Below, one piece after another: positions 18,001 to 27,145 of a stretch of 43,393 nucleotides of DNA. Within the stretch, counting starts at the first letter, position 1; each line of letters starts with the position of its first letter. Location: positions 1-43,393 of the IMG/VR virus record IMGVR_UViG_3300021963_000237. One strand, written 5' to 3'. The notes below the pieces were generated by a model. It saw only the letters and a program-made list of their open reading frames with translations, did no database searches and was not told the DNA's origin. The position numbers and the translations under genes are program-made. The stretch comes from a virus.

Positions 18001-19844
18001 CCTGAAGCGGATGCTTCATTCGGGTTTTTAGGCGTTTGTGAATTTGGGCCAACACTGGCATCAACACTACATTCACAAGTATCACAGTCAGGATAAGTTA
18101 ACATTGTCAATGACATATCTGTGTTTACTTCATCACAATCTATACCCAACTCACTACAAATCCACCCAAAAGGACAAATGTCAAAAAACCCTACGTCAAG
18201 ACATAGTCCACATAACGCACATAAAAAAGCAATTACTAAAGAATATAAAAATAAAACAACACGTGCAATAAAAATTAAAGGTAATCCAATCAATTGGATT
18301 ATTTGAAATAAAAATGAGAATAAAAAATACAACAAATCAAAATTTCTAAATCCTTCGTTTACTGGAAATTTATTTACAGTTGATTCACAAGAATTGTCAT
18401 CGATTTCTTTAATACCAATAAATCTACCTCTAGCACCTTTTTTATATTCATCAATTAACTGTGAAACAGTATAAACCCTATTGAATCCAAATTCATAAAA
18501 AGTGTCTTCACAATCAATAGCTTCGTTTAATTTGGTTAAATAATCAACACCTGTAAACCCATCAGTATACCCACTCCAAGCTAATCCAAAATAATATGAA
18601 CTAGCCAATTTTTTTTTGTTAGAAGGATTAACATTATCATTCAAAGGGTCTAACGTAGAATTTATCCATCCATACTCCTTAACATTAGGAACTAAAAAAT
18701 ATGGTCTTCTAGTTTGTTCTGTCAACGTTGGAGATTGTTGCCATTTTATTTTAAATCTATATTTGGCTTTAGTTGGAATACCAACTGTTGGGTCATTCGA
18801 TAAAACTTTTTCTCCAAACTCATTTGTGATAAAATAATCCAAATTCATAGGTAATTCGGTTAACCACGCACCGTTTCCATCAATAATATTTCCAGATTGT
18901 TCTAACTGATATTGTTCAAGAACAGGGTTACCGTCACTATCTTGGTCGATTGTTTGTCTGATTGCCAATATTTGGCCAGGTCCCGCAACTAACTCACACA
19001 AATTACCCAAATTGTCTTTTGGTTTGTTGTTTTCTCTAACCCTCATATTATCAGGACTACTGAAAATAGACCCCATAAATGTTGATGTTGGTTGGATATC
19101 GATATTTGCGTCATCTCTTAAATCAAAATCAACTCGATTGATGGCGATATCACATAGTTCAGGGTCTCCCCATAATGGTGATACCTCAACTGATTTAACT
19201 ATGTTAAGAATTTGTGGTAACGAATTTAAATCATTTGATGTTCTAAATCTATTACCAGCAACTTGAGCTTCAGTTGCACGCCCCATTCTAATTAAATCTT
19301 GAGGTGTTAAAGAAAACTCCCCAATATCAGATAAATCTACGTCCATAACTAAAGAGTGATTACCTTGCGGTACACCCATAATCATGTAATCACCACTTTC
19401 ATTTGTTCTTGAAGAAAACTTATAATACTTGTCGTAAATTTCAATTGCGGTATTACCCGTTAAAGCATCTAATCTTGTGGGTAATGTACCCGTAGCGGCA
19501 TGTGTTGAATATGATTGTTCGTATGGTAACAGGTTATATCTAAACCCGTCTTCGTTTCTATCACTTGGAGATTTGTATGGATATATACTTGATATTAGTG
19601 GATTTGATTGGTCAACTAATTCGATAGGAATAAAGATTGCAACTCTTGCATTTGGTATACCAAATCCGTTGTTTGCAGTTACTCTACCCACTACTACACC
19701 GTATTCCGCACAACTTTTTGTGTAGACATCCTCTTGTTGTAATGTTAATGATAATACTTCTAAAAACTCAAACTGTTGGTCCAGTTGAACATTTATTGTT
19801 TTGTTTACCCCTAACTCAGTCCTAATTCTATATGATTGACTCAT
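15009..19844 (-). CDS. Giant structural protein with CarboxypepD-reg-like domain and membrane segment
   Basis: A 1611-residue protein. Residues about 44-175 resemble a carboxypeptidase regulatory-like Ig fold (GVVVGRVTANNGFGIPNARV early, then SGDYMIMGVPQGNHSLVM), common in Bacteroidetes envelope proteins. Residues about 499-545 are strongly hydrophobic, long enough for two membrane helices (FLFSFLFQIIQLIGLPLIFI, then VVLFLYSLVIAFL). A Cys-rich stretch follows to about residue 595, with about ten Cys including CALCGLC and CDTCECS. The remaining 1000 residues are Asn/Thr/Tyr-rich and fibre-like. It is the third gene of the wedge operon after gp25 and gp6. A membrane segment in a baseplate-region protein suggests contact with the host membrane during infection, which is inference. 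The gene is intact in one frame. Confidence 0.8.
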   Translation of the reverse strand: MSQSYRIRTELGVNKTINVQLDQQFEFLEVLSLTLQQEDVYTKSCAEYGVVVGRVTANNGFGIPNARVAIFIPIELVDQSNPLISSIYPYKSPSDRNEDGFRYNLLPYEQSYSTHAATGTLPTRLDALTGNTAIEIYDKYYKFSSRTNESGDYMIMGVPQGNHSLVMDVDLSDIGEFSLTPQDLIRMGRATEAQVAGNRFRTSNDLNSLPQILNIVKSVEVSPLWGDPELCDIAINRVDFDLRDDANIDIQPTSTFMGSIFSSPDNMRVRENNKPKDNLGNLCELVAGPGQILAIRQTIDQDSDGNPVLEQYQLEQSGNIIDGNGAWLTELPMNLDYFITNEFGEKVLSNDPTVGIPTKAKYRFKIKWQQSPTLTEQTRRPYFLVPNVKEYGWINSTLDPLNDNVNPSNKKKLASSYYFGLAWSGYTDGFTGVDYLTKLNEAIDCEDTFYEFGFNRVYTVSQLIDEYKKGARGRFIGIKEIDDNSCESTVNKFPVNEGFRNFDLLYFLFSFLFQIIQLIGLPLIFIARVVLFLYSLVIAFLCALCGLCLDVGFFDICPFGWICSELGIDCDEVNTDMSLTMLTYPDCDTCECSVDASVGPNSQTPKNPNEASASGYLSYVSYPSSYFDSYQKYYSNLQPPINTDDVDTFATMASIATAGFAGDKTQIYYKVPFTNRTYYSNTFGRNVGMSSKSLPLGERINIFNQRGNFFTGTNKIKVTFAENSNVGKYHLDNTITVLASTSIANYSAGDLITFVSPTSSKDKNYLYTGSTSTGITYGISGTSYNTGPSIVNITYASTQTTNATPVSYNLPSGSTITQNIYPADIEYFQVVTAITISEAALIWNTGSTQTFPNIINTPTTIDLWQEFFSTFWTPTPFLTINPLEQLQDYSNQVILILQRGVDPYSPVFQNKYGIGKLLGYPNEDDVIVQAETRLNIPIQALPPSSPISVQQFSNQNDIFYQSYFFKPGIVGSTTIGLQFSSYTTNNVGYYGSIDRNNIPSPPPSFLTVSGNKLISTSANGYWSTTTDSSKYDNTEDVSGLGFMEITPYVNGNAIASGWAPFNHRYSTLAFYPSLNMSIPTQVNNVLRNDRLPTSDKLDGNTWSQNPSILQQNLNFGMYFIVTNSVGQNAGYGAGASQVSPDLNGLPNAGEVLASFSCPGMVPLDCYEGFGSTFKVKTPCNDPLGTGYNFVKNGCYILFHDPLNLLGFIDDWKIWGEWGYRFRFIYGLCRGVLSQTFTNNWVNGSLYMFPIQVDTFYDTQNKPEDPVIPRDLVYFDKSTTNFYFRSSPYNINTNKFIGRRQPDNTSVNEYNLMFPTTLINLGFKDIVYSEIVFDPSTKAYILPELNPTSYGDTSDLVNLFVISRMVDAGFITQIISFANDAIGILFSRPYGGGTGIFGFFTPRARVDGDFVQLCSINSEVGNINFSPEFYATTSTNTPTTILGTQNNPVMAVWFSSTTQNIQMKDYLTPGRINFRTPDNSANYPYPYGIKSQVVPNYQWELIQNTNNLIFGSQYNNWATKQNDIVQNKRYQSLDRTSLGTPNYFRPTTSSISDLYARGYIFAVKTNGQYEASNTFNATGNRFIVGAPFHFYFGTVKGETALDLFKTKYSVIE

Positions 19845-19858
19845 TAAGTTACTTTAAT

Positions 19859-19868
19859 TTATAAATAG
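19859..19868 (-). promoter_or_regulatory. TATTTATA motif before the 1611-residue gene
   Basis: The coding strand reads CTATTTATAA, 14 bases before the ATG at 19844, within a 92-base gap after the gp6-like gene. Sequence and spacing are the same as at 11366-11375. It is a candidate late promoter. The gap also holds a weak TGTGGA/TCCACA inverted repeat (19873-19897) without a T-tract. Confidence 0.45.
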
Positions 19869-19936
19869 TTTATGTGGAATTTTTAAAATAGTCCACACCA
19901 TTAAATTATAAATTAAAATAAAAGAAAATAAACTTG

Positions 19937-21775
19937 TTATGAAAAAGTTACTGATTGGAAATTCTTAACCGAGACTCTAATATCTTTATTAGGGTATCTA
20001 ACTTGATATACTTGAGATGGTTGAGCAAATATTGTATCGTCAACAGGACCAATCAGTTTTATTTCAGGATTAGTGTAAATCATAGAAGTTTCAGCAGATG
20101 AATATTGTCCACCAACCTCGTTAAATACTTCCATATTTGCAACAGTTAAAACACCATTTGTATTTTGAATTAAACTTCTAATCTCAGAAAGATATACATT
20201 CTGTCCAAGTTGTCTGATTTGAGGATTAAAGTATGTTGAGATTTTATCAACCACACTAGAAATCACTTGACCTGAGTTCTGAGCAGAATCCAAAACAATA
20301 GAAACATCTAAACTTAAATCAATAACTTCAGCACTGAATATTGAAATGTAATCATTCATCATTCTATAATTTGATAAATAATTTGCAATATTTTGTCTAA
20401 GTGTGTTTGATACGACGTTTGTTAATTTACCTGAAGTATCATACGATAAAATTTGAATTAGAATTTTGTTGTCATTTTCAGTGATTGATACCTTTGCAGG
20501 TGCCCCAAATTGAGCTGGCATGTTTCTAATTAACGATTCGTAATCTTGAACCGTAACTGCTCTTTTTTGTGCCGCAAAATTAAATGAAACATAATTTCTA
20601 ATTTCTTCTAAAGATGGTATACCGGCTCCACCTACTGCAGCAGTTACGTTATTACATCTTAAAGAATTAACTACAGATGAGTTTGTTGTTTCAGATGGTC
20701 CATTAACAAAGAAAGATACAGTTCCGATTTGGTTAATCACATTTGTACCTAAGTTTGTCGCCAATCCACCACCAACTCTATATTGAATAAATAATGTTGA
20801 GTTAGGCGTTAAAGTTGCACCCAAAGATAAGTTGTTTGAATATTTTTGTAATTCTAATGTTGTACCTAAAGTTGTAAATTGATTCAATTGGTCTTGAGCA
20901 GTATTTGTCCCACCACCAAATGTCATCTTTTTAAATCCTTCAGGTGTATACTCAGTGATGAATCTATCTTGTGTTTGAATATATCTACCAACTTTGATAC
21001 CTGGTTGGTCAGAAACTTTTGTAGGGTCTTCAACAAACACTCTGTCTTCTGCTAATGCATCCACTTCATACCATCTATTTTCCAACCCTAAAAATTCAGC
21101 AGTTGTTGGTGTATTTGTATAGTTGGTACCATTTTTTAATAATACACTTGTAATACCCAAAACATTTTTTTCAGGTAAAAATAATTCGAAGAAAGGTTTT
21201 ACATCATTAGCATTTATAACTCTTTTGAATACTTTGGTAATACCGTTTACAACCACTTCTCTTTTTGTAATTGTATAGTTTACCAAAACATTATTGGCAT
21301 TAAAATTAGGTATTTTTAATCTGTTTGGAAATCCCTGAGCATTGTATGGTGACGCAAAGTCAATATCGTAAACGTTTTCAAAAACAATACCAGCACCAAC
21401 TACTTGTGAACCTCTTGTCAATGTTCCGAGATATCTTTCATCTTCCTTGTCTCCAAAAGCAGGAACAGTAATTGAAAAATCAACTAAAGCAACCGAAGGT
21501 CTTTGTCCTGGTAATTTTAAACCATAAGTTCTTGCAATGTTATAAATTGATGACCTTTGTTGGGCATATTGTAATACAGTTTCCTGAATACTTCTGTCAA
21601 TATTATAATGTAAGTTGTCGGCTACCGCAGCATTTAAATCAAGAAATACCGAAAATACCGATGCATCATTGAAATCCTGAATTAAATCAGGATAATATGT
21701 TCTTGTATAATTTAAGAGCTCAGTTCTTATTGACTGATAATCCCTACTGGTATATGATATTCTATTATTTGCCAT
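19937..21775 (-). CDS. 6: Baseplate wedge protein gp6 / baseplate J-like
   Basis: A 612-residue protein that reads as a T4 gp6/P2 gpJ-type wedge subunit, which dimerises around the baseplate ring. The N-terminus ISYTSRDYQSIRTELLNYTRTYYPD and the following FNDASVFSVFLDLNAAVADNLHYNIDRS match the usual gpJ/gp6 opening. The central beta region ends in the TVQDYESLIRNMP segment, typical of the conserved C-terminal part of the family. Length is close to T4 gp6. It starts five bases after the gp25-like stop, the same gp25-gp6 (W-J) order as in many contractile tails. Not odd in composition. The family call is firm. Confidence 0.9.
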   Translation of the reverse strand: MANNRISYTSRDYQSIRTELLNYTRTYYPDLIQDFNDASVFSVFLDLNAAVADNLHYNIDRSIQETVLQYAQQRSSIYNIARTYGLKLPGQRPSVALVDFSITVPAFGDKEDERYLGTLTRGSQVVGAGIVFENVYDIDFASPYNAQGFPNRLKIPNFNANNVLVNYTITKREVVVNGITKVFKRVINANDVKPFFELFLPEKNVLGITSVLLKNGTNYTNTPTTAEFLGLENRWYEVDALAEDRVFVEDPTKVSDQPGIKVGRYIQTQDRFITEYTPEGFKKMTFGGGTNTAQDQLNQFTTLGTTLELQKYSNNLSLGATLTPNSTLFIQYRVGGGLATNLGTNVINQIGTVSFFVNGPSETTNSSVVNSLRCNNVTAAVGGAGIPSLEEIRNYVSFNFAAQKRAVTVQDYESLIRNMPAQFGAPAKVSITENDNKILIQILSYDTSGKLTNVVSNTLRQNIANYLSNYRMMNDYISIFSAEVIDLSLDVSIVLDSAQNSGQVISSVVDKISTYFNPQIRQLGQNVYLSEIRSLIQNTNGVLTVANMEVFNEVGGQYSSAETSMIYTNPEIKLIGPVDDTIFAQPSQVYQVRYPNKDIRVSVKNFQSVTFS

Positions 21776-21780
21776 CTTAT

Positions 21781-22251
21781 TTAAATATTGATAATTACAA
21801 AATCACTTTGACCAAAAGTTGAGCCGTTGGTTGAGTAATCTATTCTTATTTTTGCAGTGTATTCTGAGGTTCCCTTACCTGGAAATCGATAGATTGATGA
21901 TTCACTAGTTCCAATTAAATTTTGTCCTGTAGCTATATCAACTTCTTCTTTTGGGTCGGCTGGTGTTATACTTAAACTATTGACTAATAAATTTGGCATA
22001 AAATTTTCAATAGCATCTCTGATATCTGATTCAATAGCATTAAATGTTAATCCATCAAATGGTTCAAAAAGAAACTCATATAATCTTGTTCCAAATTCTG
22101 GTAAAAAGTATCTCGAACCTTTTCTTGTCAATAATAAGTGAATCAAGTCAGCCTTAATTTCTTGCGCTTGGAGTTCCGTTAATTCTAAATAATCACCTCT
22201 TCTAGAATCTCTGAAGGGAAAATTTATACCATAAGTAATACCATTTGCCAT
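21781..22251 (-). CDS. 25: Baseplate wedge protein gp25-like
   Basis: A 156-residue member of the GPW/gp25 family, a wedge subunit next to gp6 that helps start sheath assembly. The signature is visible: residues about 22-70 read ELTELQAQEIKADLIHLLL, then TRKGSRYFLPEFGTRLYEFLFEP, the usual 'T..GSR...P.FG..L..LLFEP' core. A C-terminal extension of about 45 residues goes beyond the short P2 gpW form. It is first in the wedge operon, downstream of the nrdA terminator and a TATTTATA motif. The ATG at 22249-22251 follows an AT-rich leader without Shine-Dalgarno sequence. Confidence 0.92.
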   Translation of the reverse strand: MANGITYGINFPFRDSRRGDYLELTELQAQEIKADLIHLLLTRKGSRYFLPEFGTRLYEFLFEPFDGLTFNAIESDIRDAIENFMPNLLVNSLSITPADPKEEVDIATGQNLIGTSESSIYRFPGKGTSEYTAKIRIDYSTNGSTFGQSDFVIINI

Positions 22252-22280
22252 AACTATAAATATAATGTGTTATTTTTTTC

Positions 22281-22290
22281 TTATAAATAG
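22281..22290 (-). promoter_or_regulatory. TATTTATA motif at the head of the wedge operon
   Basis: The coding strand reads CTATTTATAA, 29 bases before the gp25 ATG and directly downstream of the nrdA terminator, exactly where a new promoter is needed. A second overlapping form (ATATTTATA, 22255-22263) lies only three bases from the ATG. It is a candidate late promoter. Confidence 0.5.
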
Positions 22291-22293
22291 ATT

Positions 22294-22326
22294 AAAAAAC
22301 AAAATCCCAACAAAGGTTGGGATTTT
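22294..22326 (-). terminator. Intrinsic terminator after nrdA
   Basis: A perfect 11-bp stem, AAAATCCCAAC (22301-22311) with GTTGGGATTTT (22316-22326) and a four-base loop, is followed on the coding strand by TTTTGTTTTTT. It begins seven bases after the nrdA stop and separates the replication/reductase cassette from the wedge operon. On the plus strand it also has a T-tract, so it could work both ways, though no plus-strand gene is present. Confidence 0.88.
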
Positions 22327-22332
22327 TATTAT

Positions 22333-24753
22333 TTAAGATGAACATCCAAAACATTCAAATGGACTATCTTCAGGTTTTGTTGGTAACATATTCAATTCAA
22401 CTTTAGGTGTTTCAATTTTTGGTTTTGGTTGTTGTATTTTTGAAACATCAACCGCCAAATGTTTTGCTCCTGTTGAAATTGCTTTAGTTCTTACATAGTA
22501 ACACAAAGTTTTTAAACCTTTTGACCATGAATGGAAATGGGAAGATGTAATTTTTGATAGTGTTGGGTTAGCCATATAGATATTCATAGATTGTGATTGG
22601 TCTATAAATGGTGCTCTGTCTGCCGCCATATCAATAAGTTCTTTCTGTGAAATTTCCCAAATTGTTTTATACTTGTTAATTAAGTGTTCAGTTCTTTTAA
22701 CTTTTTTAATATAATTTTTATCTTCAGGGTCGAGGTAATTATTGAAGTTAATATTTTGAATTGAACCTTCGTTCATAATAATTTCATTTTTTAAATCTTC
22801 ACTCCAAATACCAATTTTTTCAAAATCGTTAATTAGATACTTGTTTACAATCATAATTTCACCGCCAACTACTCTTCTATTGAATAAAGCCGAATGAGCG
22901 GGTTCTGTCATTTCAAACGAACCTGTAATTTTAGCAGATGATGCCACAGGCATTTGTGCAGTAAACAAACTGTTACAAATACCATATTTTTTTACTTCTT
23001 CCTTCAATGTTTCCCAATCCAAAAATAAATCTGATTCATCCAATCCCCACATGTCAAATTGGAAAACACCTTGTGACATTGGCGACCCATCAAAATGTTT
23101 ATAAGGATTTCTAACACCCGCTTTACATAGTTCCATACTTTCGGTAATTGCAGCAAAGTAAATCGCCTCAAAAATATTCTTGTTTAACGTTCTTGCTTCT
23201 TCTGATGTAAAAATGTAATCCATTAAATAAAACACGTCTGCCAATCCTTGAGTTCCAATTGCAATTGCTCTTTGTTCAAGACCTCCTTTTAATCCTTTAT
23301 CCGTTGAATAGTTGTTTTTGTCTACAACATTATTTAATGCTTTAACAACTTTTCTTGTTTCGTCAATCAATAACTGATAGTCAAACTTACCATCCTTAAT
23401 GAAATTTTTTAACACCATTGAAGACAGTGTACAGATTGCAGTTGTTTCTTCATCTGTGTATTGGTAAATCTCATTACATAGATTTGATTGTTTAATCACT
23501 CCAATATTTTGGTGATTAGTTTTTTTATTTGCATTGTCTTTAGAACATAAGTAAGGAACCCCAGTTTCAATTTGTGACTCAATAATTTTAGTCCAAACAT
23601 CTTGAGCCTTTATTTTTTTACCAAGACCCATTTCAACCGCTTTATTGTAGTTTGCCTCGTACTCGTCACCATAACACTCTTGAAGTGGTTTGATACCAGC
23701 CTTTAATATATCGTTAGGACAGAATAGGTACCAATCACTACCTTCTTTTACCGCTCTCATAAAGTTATCAGGCATCCATAAAGCTGTAAATAAGTCTCTT
23801 GCTCTCAACTCCTCAACACCTGAATTCTTTTTAATTTCAAGTAAATCCATGATATCTTTGTGCCATGGTTCAAGGTAAATTGCAGCACTACCAGGTCGTC
23901 TACCTTGTTGATTAAAGAATCTTAATGATTCGTTAACAATCTTTAAGTACTTCAATAAACCACCTGCGAATCCACCTGATGAGTTAATTCTACTTTCTTT
24001 ACTTCTAATGTTAGACATTGATAGTCCAATACCTGCAGCGTCTGAAGAGTATGTTGAAATATCATTCAAGGTTTGTAATAAACCATTACGTGAATCTGAA
24101 TTGTTATAATGTAAGACACATGACGCTAATTGAGGTACTTTGGTACCTGCGTTAATCATGATTGGTGTTGCAGGTGAAATAAGTTGATTAGATAATGATT
24201 TATAATAATCTACTGCTTCTTCAAATGTATTTGTAACCCATAGAGCAACTCTCATATACATGTGTTGTGGTCTTTCAATTACTCTACCTTGAGGTGTCTT
24301 TAACAGATACATCTCTTGTAATGAACGCCAAGCAAAATAGTCAAAATTATAATCGTTTTCATGGTTGATAACTTCATCAATTTTGTTAACACCGTATTTC
24401 TCAATAATTACCATTAACTCATCATGAATGATACCATCAACATGTAAAGTATGTATTGTATTTGAAAAACTTGGGTCAGTTTCTTTATGATAAGATGAAA
24501 TTGCAACTGATGATGCCAATCTCGAATAATCGTGGTGACTACCAGTGTAAGCCGCCGCAATCTCATAAATGAGTTTATCCAACTCTTTTGTTGTTATCAA
24601 ACCCTCAGTTGGTACTGAAGTAATTACCTTAATAAAAATCTCATCAGAATTGACATTCAACCCTTTTGCAGCTCTTTTAATTCTATTGTAAATCTTTTGT
24701 GGATTAAAGGACGCATCCTCTCCATCTCTTTTTTTAATTCTTAATGACATCAT
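22333..24753 (-). CDS. nrdA: Ribonucleoside-diphosphate reductase large subunit, class Ia
   Basis: This 806-residue enzyme subunit reduces ribonucleoside diphosphates to deoxy forms for phage DNA synthesis, working with the NrdB radical subunit. The N-terminus holds an ATP-cone (SLRIKKRDGEDASFNPQKI), so dATP feedback is possible. Key features: first redox Cys in LASCVLHYNNSD (about 212), SNLCNEI and TTAICTLSS (about 426 and 441) carrying the catalytic Cys/Glu and the second redox Cys, the glycine-rich substrate segment FNQQGRRPGSAAIYLEPWH, the paired tyrosines in LCYYVRTKA, and the C-terminal redox pair CFGC at 801-804. Everything needed for activity is present. It starts 13 bases after nrdB and may begin at either of two adjacent ATGs. 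A terminator follows. Confidence 0.96.
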   Translation of the reverse strand: MMSLRIKKRDGEDASFNPQKIYNRIKRAAKGLNVNSDEIFIKVITSVPTEGLITTKELDKLIYEIAAAYTGSHHDYSRLASSVAISSYHKETDPSFSNTIHTLHVDGIIHDELMVIIEKYGVNKIDEVINHENDYNFDYFAWRSLQEMYLLKTPQGRVIERPQHMYMRVALWVTNTFEEAVDYYKSLSNQLISPATPIMINAGTKVPQLASCVLHYNNSDSRNGLLQTLNDISTYSSDAAGIGLSMSNIRSKESRINSSGGFAGGLLKYLKIVNESLRFFNQQGRRPGSAAIYLEPWHKDIMDLLEIKKNSGVEELRARDLFTALWMPDNFMRAVKEGSDWYLFCPNDILKAGIKPLQECYGDEYEANYNKAVEMGLGKKIKAQDVWTKIIESQIETGVPYLCSKDNANKKTNHQNIGVIKQSNLCNEIYQYTDEETTAICTLSSMVLKNFIKDGKFDYQLLIDETRKVVKALNNVVDKNNYSTDKGLKGGLEQRAIAIGTQGLADVFYLMDYIFTSEEARTLNKNIFEAIYFAAITESMELCKAGVRNPYKHFDGSPMSQGVFQFDMWGLDESDLFLDWETLKEEVKKYGICNSLFTAQMPVASSAKITGSFEMTEPAHSALFNRRVVGGEIMIVNKYLINDFEKIGIWSEDLKNEIIMNEGSIQNINFNNYLDPEDKNYIKKVKRTEHLINKYKTIWEISQKELIDMAADRAPFIDQSQSMNIYMANPTLSKITSSHFHSWSKGLKTLCYYVRTKAISTGAKHLAVDVSKIQQPKPKIETPKVELNMLPTKPEDSPFECFGCSS

Positions 24754-24766
24754 AATCTATTTTTTT

Positions 24767-25714
24767 TTAGAAATCTTCAACAAATGAAATAGTTTCATTC
24801 AATTTTGCTTTTTGGTATTCAACGGTTCTTGATTCAAAGAAATTACCTTTAGTTTCAACCGCAATTTGTTCCATGAATTTGAATGGTTGTTCAACATTAA
24901 ATTGTTTTTTACAGCCAAGTTTAACCAAAAGACCATCAACAACAAACTCAAGGTATTGTTTCATCAAGTTTGAATTCATACCAATTAAAGAAACGGGTAA
25001 TGATTCCGTAATAAATTCTTTTTCAATTTCTAAAGCAGATAATAAAATTTCTTTAATTCTTTTCTCACTCGGTTTATTCTCAACATGATTATTCAATAAA
25101 TGAATTGCGAAATCACAATGTAGATTTTCATCTTTGAATATGAGTGAGTTTGCATTAGCTAAACCTTGCATAATTCCTCTAGATTTTAACCAAAAAATTG
25201 AACAGAAAGAACCTGAAAAAAAGATACCTTCAACCGCAGCAAATGCGACTAATCTTTCTTGAAAGGAAGCATTTTGAATCCAATTTAAAGCCCAATTGGC
25301 TTTTTTCTGAACCGCAGGTAATCTATCAATTGCATGGAAACACTCATCCTTTTCTTCAGGATTTGACACATATGTATCAATTAAAAGTGAATACATCAAT
25401 GAGTGAATATTTTCCATCATTAGTTGAAACCCATAAAAGAATTTGGCTTCAGGATATTGAACTTCTTTCAAAAAGTTTTCCGCCAAATTTTCATTTACAA
25501 TACCATCAGACGCAGCAAAAAACGATAACACATTTTTAACAAAAAACTTCTCATTATCTGATAGGTTTTCCCAATCTCTAATATCATTTGTTAAATCAAT
25601 TTCTTCCGCAGTCCAAAACGCAGCTTGGTGTTGTTTGTAATATTCCCATATGTCGTTATGTTCGATTGGGAAAATAACGAACCTGTCAGGGTTTTCTTTT
25701 AAAATTTTTTCCAT
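24767..25714 (-). CDS. nrdB: Ribonucleoside-diphosphate reductase small subunit
   Basis: A 315-residue diiron/tyrosyl-radical subunit of class Ia reductase. Ligands are complete: Asp40 (TAEEIDL), Glu101 and His104 (MENIHS), Glu162 ([10 protein letters not shown]), Glu196 and His199 (KDENLHCDF), and radical Tyr108 in MYSLLIDTY. The C-terminal tail ending SFVEDF is the type that docks in NrdA. Segments such as [22 protein letters not shown] and [14 protein letters not shown] are very close to eukaryotic R2, as in many Bacteroidetes enzymes, rather than to E. coli NrdB. It lies between the helicase (16-base gap) and nrdA (13-base gap), so nucleotide supply is transcribed with replication. Confidence 0.96.
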   Translation of the reverse strand: MEKILKENPDRFVIFPIEHNDIWEYYKQHQAAFWTAEEIDLTNDIRDWENLSDNEKFFVKNVLSFFAASDGIVNENLAENFLKEVQYPEAKFFYGFQLMMENIHSLMYSLLIDTYVSNPEEKDECFHAIDRLPAVQKKANWALNWIQNASFQERLVAFAAVEGIFFSGSFCSIFWLKSRGIMQGLANANSLIFKDENLHCDFAIHLLNNHVENKPSEKRIKEILLSALEIEKEFITESLPVSLIGMNSNLMKQYLEFVVDGLLVKLGCKKQFNVEQPFKFMEQIAVETKGNFFESRTVEYQKAKLNETISFVEDF

Positions 25715-25730
25715 AGTTATATTTTTTAAT

Positions 25731-27110
25731 TTACGATTGTTTTTGTTCTTCTCTTTGTTTTCTTTTTTCTAAAAGTTCTTTAACTCTATCTCGTTTTCTT
25801 TCTTCTTGTTGTTCTTCAAACCCTAAGAAAGTAACAGAACTTTCAGTATCTATTTCAAGTAATTCGTTGTTGAATTTGCAATTTTCAAAAACTACACCAT
25901 CTTTACCAATACGCGACTTGGTAATTGCAATGGTTGCCAAATTCATTTCTTTTTGTTGTAGTGTTTTTGCTACCGATATGATAACGTGTCCTACTTGGGC
26001 TTTCTTAATTGAACCACCCATTTGGTCAGTAGTCACAACCTCAGAAGAGATTGATGACCTGTTACCTTGTGTTGCAGTCCAGCCTACCAATGATAACTCA
26101 TGACACATCGCTTCAAATCCTCTCATAACCGAACCCTCAGCTTTCCACTCATCTTTACTTGTACTTTCAGGGACCACACAATCAATATAGTCTAAAAGAA
26201 CTAAATCTATTTTTGTTCCATCAGCAATCATTTTTCTAATTTGATTTTTAATTTGATTCATTGACATAGAATCTGAAGGTAATTTTTTTAAGATTAACTC
26301 ATTTTTCATTGTCTCTTTAATTTCCGTGATTTTATCCATCACGGTTTCTTTATGTTGGACCAAATTATCTGGTTCAATACCAGTCCATAGAGTGAAGTGC
26401 TTACGTTGAACAATCTTTGGATTATCTTCAAAGAAGATTTGAAGAACATTATATCCAAGATTGAATGCTGTGTTTGCAATCTTAGTTAGGATTGTTGTTT
26501 TACCAACCCCTGTTGGTGCAAGAATAACACCAATTTCACCTTTAGCCAAACCACCTTTAAGTAGTTTGTCTATCCCTGGTATTCCTATAGGAATTGGGTG
26601 TCTAAAGTCCTCGTCTAATACAGTATCAAGATTGGAGAAGATATCTGTTGTACCCGTGTCTCTTTCACCAACTTGTAACGCTTCACGAACCAATCCCTCA
26701 ACTTTATCATATGATTCAAAGTCTCCTTCGGTGATAATTTTTTGGGCTTTGTCCATTGCCTTTTGAAGTTCTTGTTGTTTACAGAATTTCAAGGCTTTCT
26801 CTTGAACGAACTGAGTTCCTTCAAACGGAGCGTCTTTAATTTGTTTGATGGTGTCAAGAACTATTTTTGCAACAAGTTCTTGTGAGATTTCGGATTTAAC
26901 GATTTGGTCAAGAGTTTCGAAATTAGGGGTAGATTGATATTTCGCATGATACTCTTTTGTCATCTGTAAGATGATTTTAAAATACTTATTATCAAAATAT
27001 GTACTCTCAATAACATCCATAATGGATGTTGAGAATTCTTTATCTACAATAAGTTGATTTAATAATTGTATCTGAAATGTATTTCCTAAATAATCAAAGT
27101 TCTTGTTCAT
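25731..27110 (-). CDS. dnaB: Replicative DNA helicase, DnaB/T4 gp41-like
   Basis: A 459-residue hexameric helicase candidate that would unwind DNA at the phage fork. An N-terminal helical domain (about 1-150) precedes a RecA-like DnaB_C core. That core holds [17 protein letters not shown], then Walker [10 protein letters not shown] (about 196-204), Walker [12 protein letters not shown] with the DYID form of the family, and a late [13 protein letters not shown]-type segment where the polymerisation-loop and sensor residues lie. The C-terminus is a charged coiled-coil-like tail of Glu, Arg, Lys and Gln. Length is close to T4 gp41 (475). No primase domain is fused and no primase gene is seen in the window. 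It sits between the exonuclease/150-residue pair and nrdB. Confidence 0.9.
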   Translation of the reverse strand: MNKNFDYLGNTFQIQLLNQLIVDKEFSTSIMDVIESTYFDNKYFKIILQMTKEYHAKYQSTPNFETLDQIVKSEISQELVAKIVLDTIKQIKDAPFEGTQFVQEKALKFCKQQELQKAMDKAQKIITEGDFESYDKVEGLVREALQVGERDTGTTDIFSNLDTVLDEDFRHPIPIGIPGIDKLLKGGLAKGEIGVILAPTGVGKTTILTKIANTAFNLGYNVLQIFFEDNPKIVQRKHFTLWTGIEPDNLVQHKETVMDKITEIKETMKNELILKKLPSDSMSMNQIKNQIRKMIADGTKIDLVLLDYIDCVVPESTSKDEWKAEGSVMRGFEAMCHELSLVGWTATQGNRSSISSEVVTTDQMGGSIKKAQVGHVIISVAKTLQQKEMNLATIAITKSRIGKDGVVFENCKFNNELLEIDTESSVTFLGFEEQQEERKRDRVKELLEKRKQREEQKQS

Positions 27111-27145
27111 ATATCGTTTGTGTAACCCCCTGTTTTATTAAATAT

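Noticed and set aside
19873-19897. TGTGGA/TCCACA hairpin as a terminator after gp6
   Set aside because: The six-base stem has a 13-base loop and no T-tract on the coding strand, and the downstream genes belong to the same functional block.
22333-24753. Intein or intron in nrdA
   Set aside because: Reductase genes of phages often carry them, but here the frame is continuous, family-sized (806 residues) and all conserved blocks follow each other without insertion.
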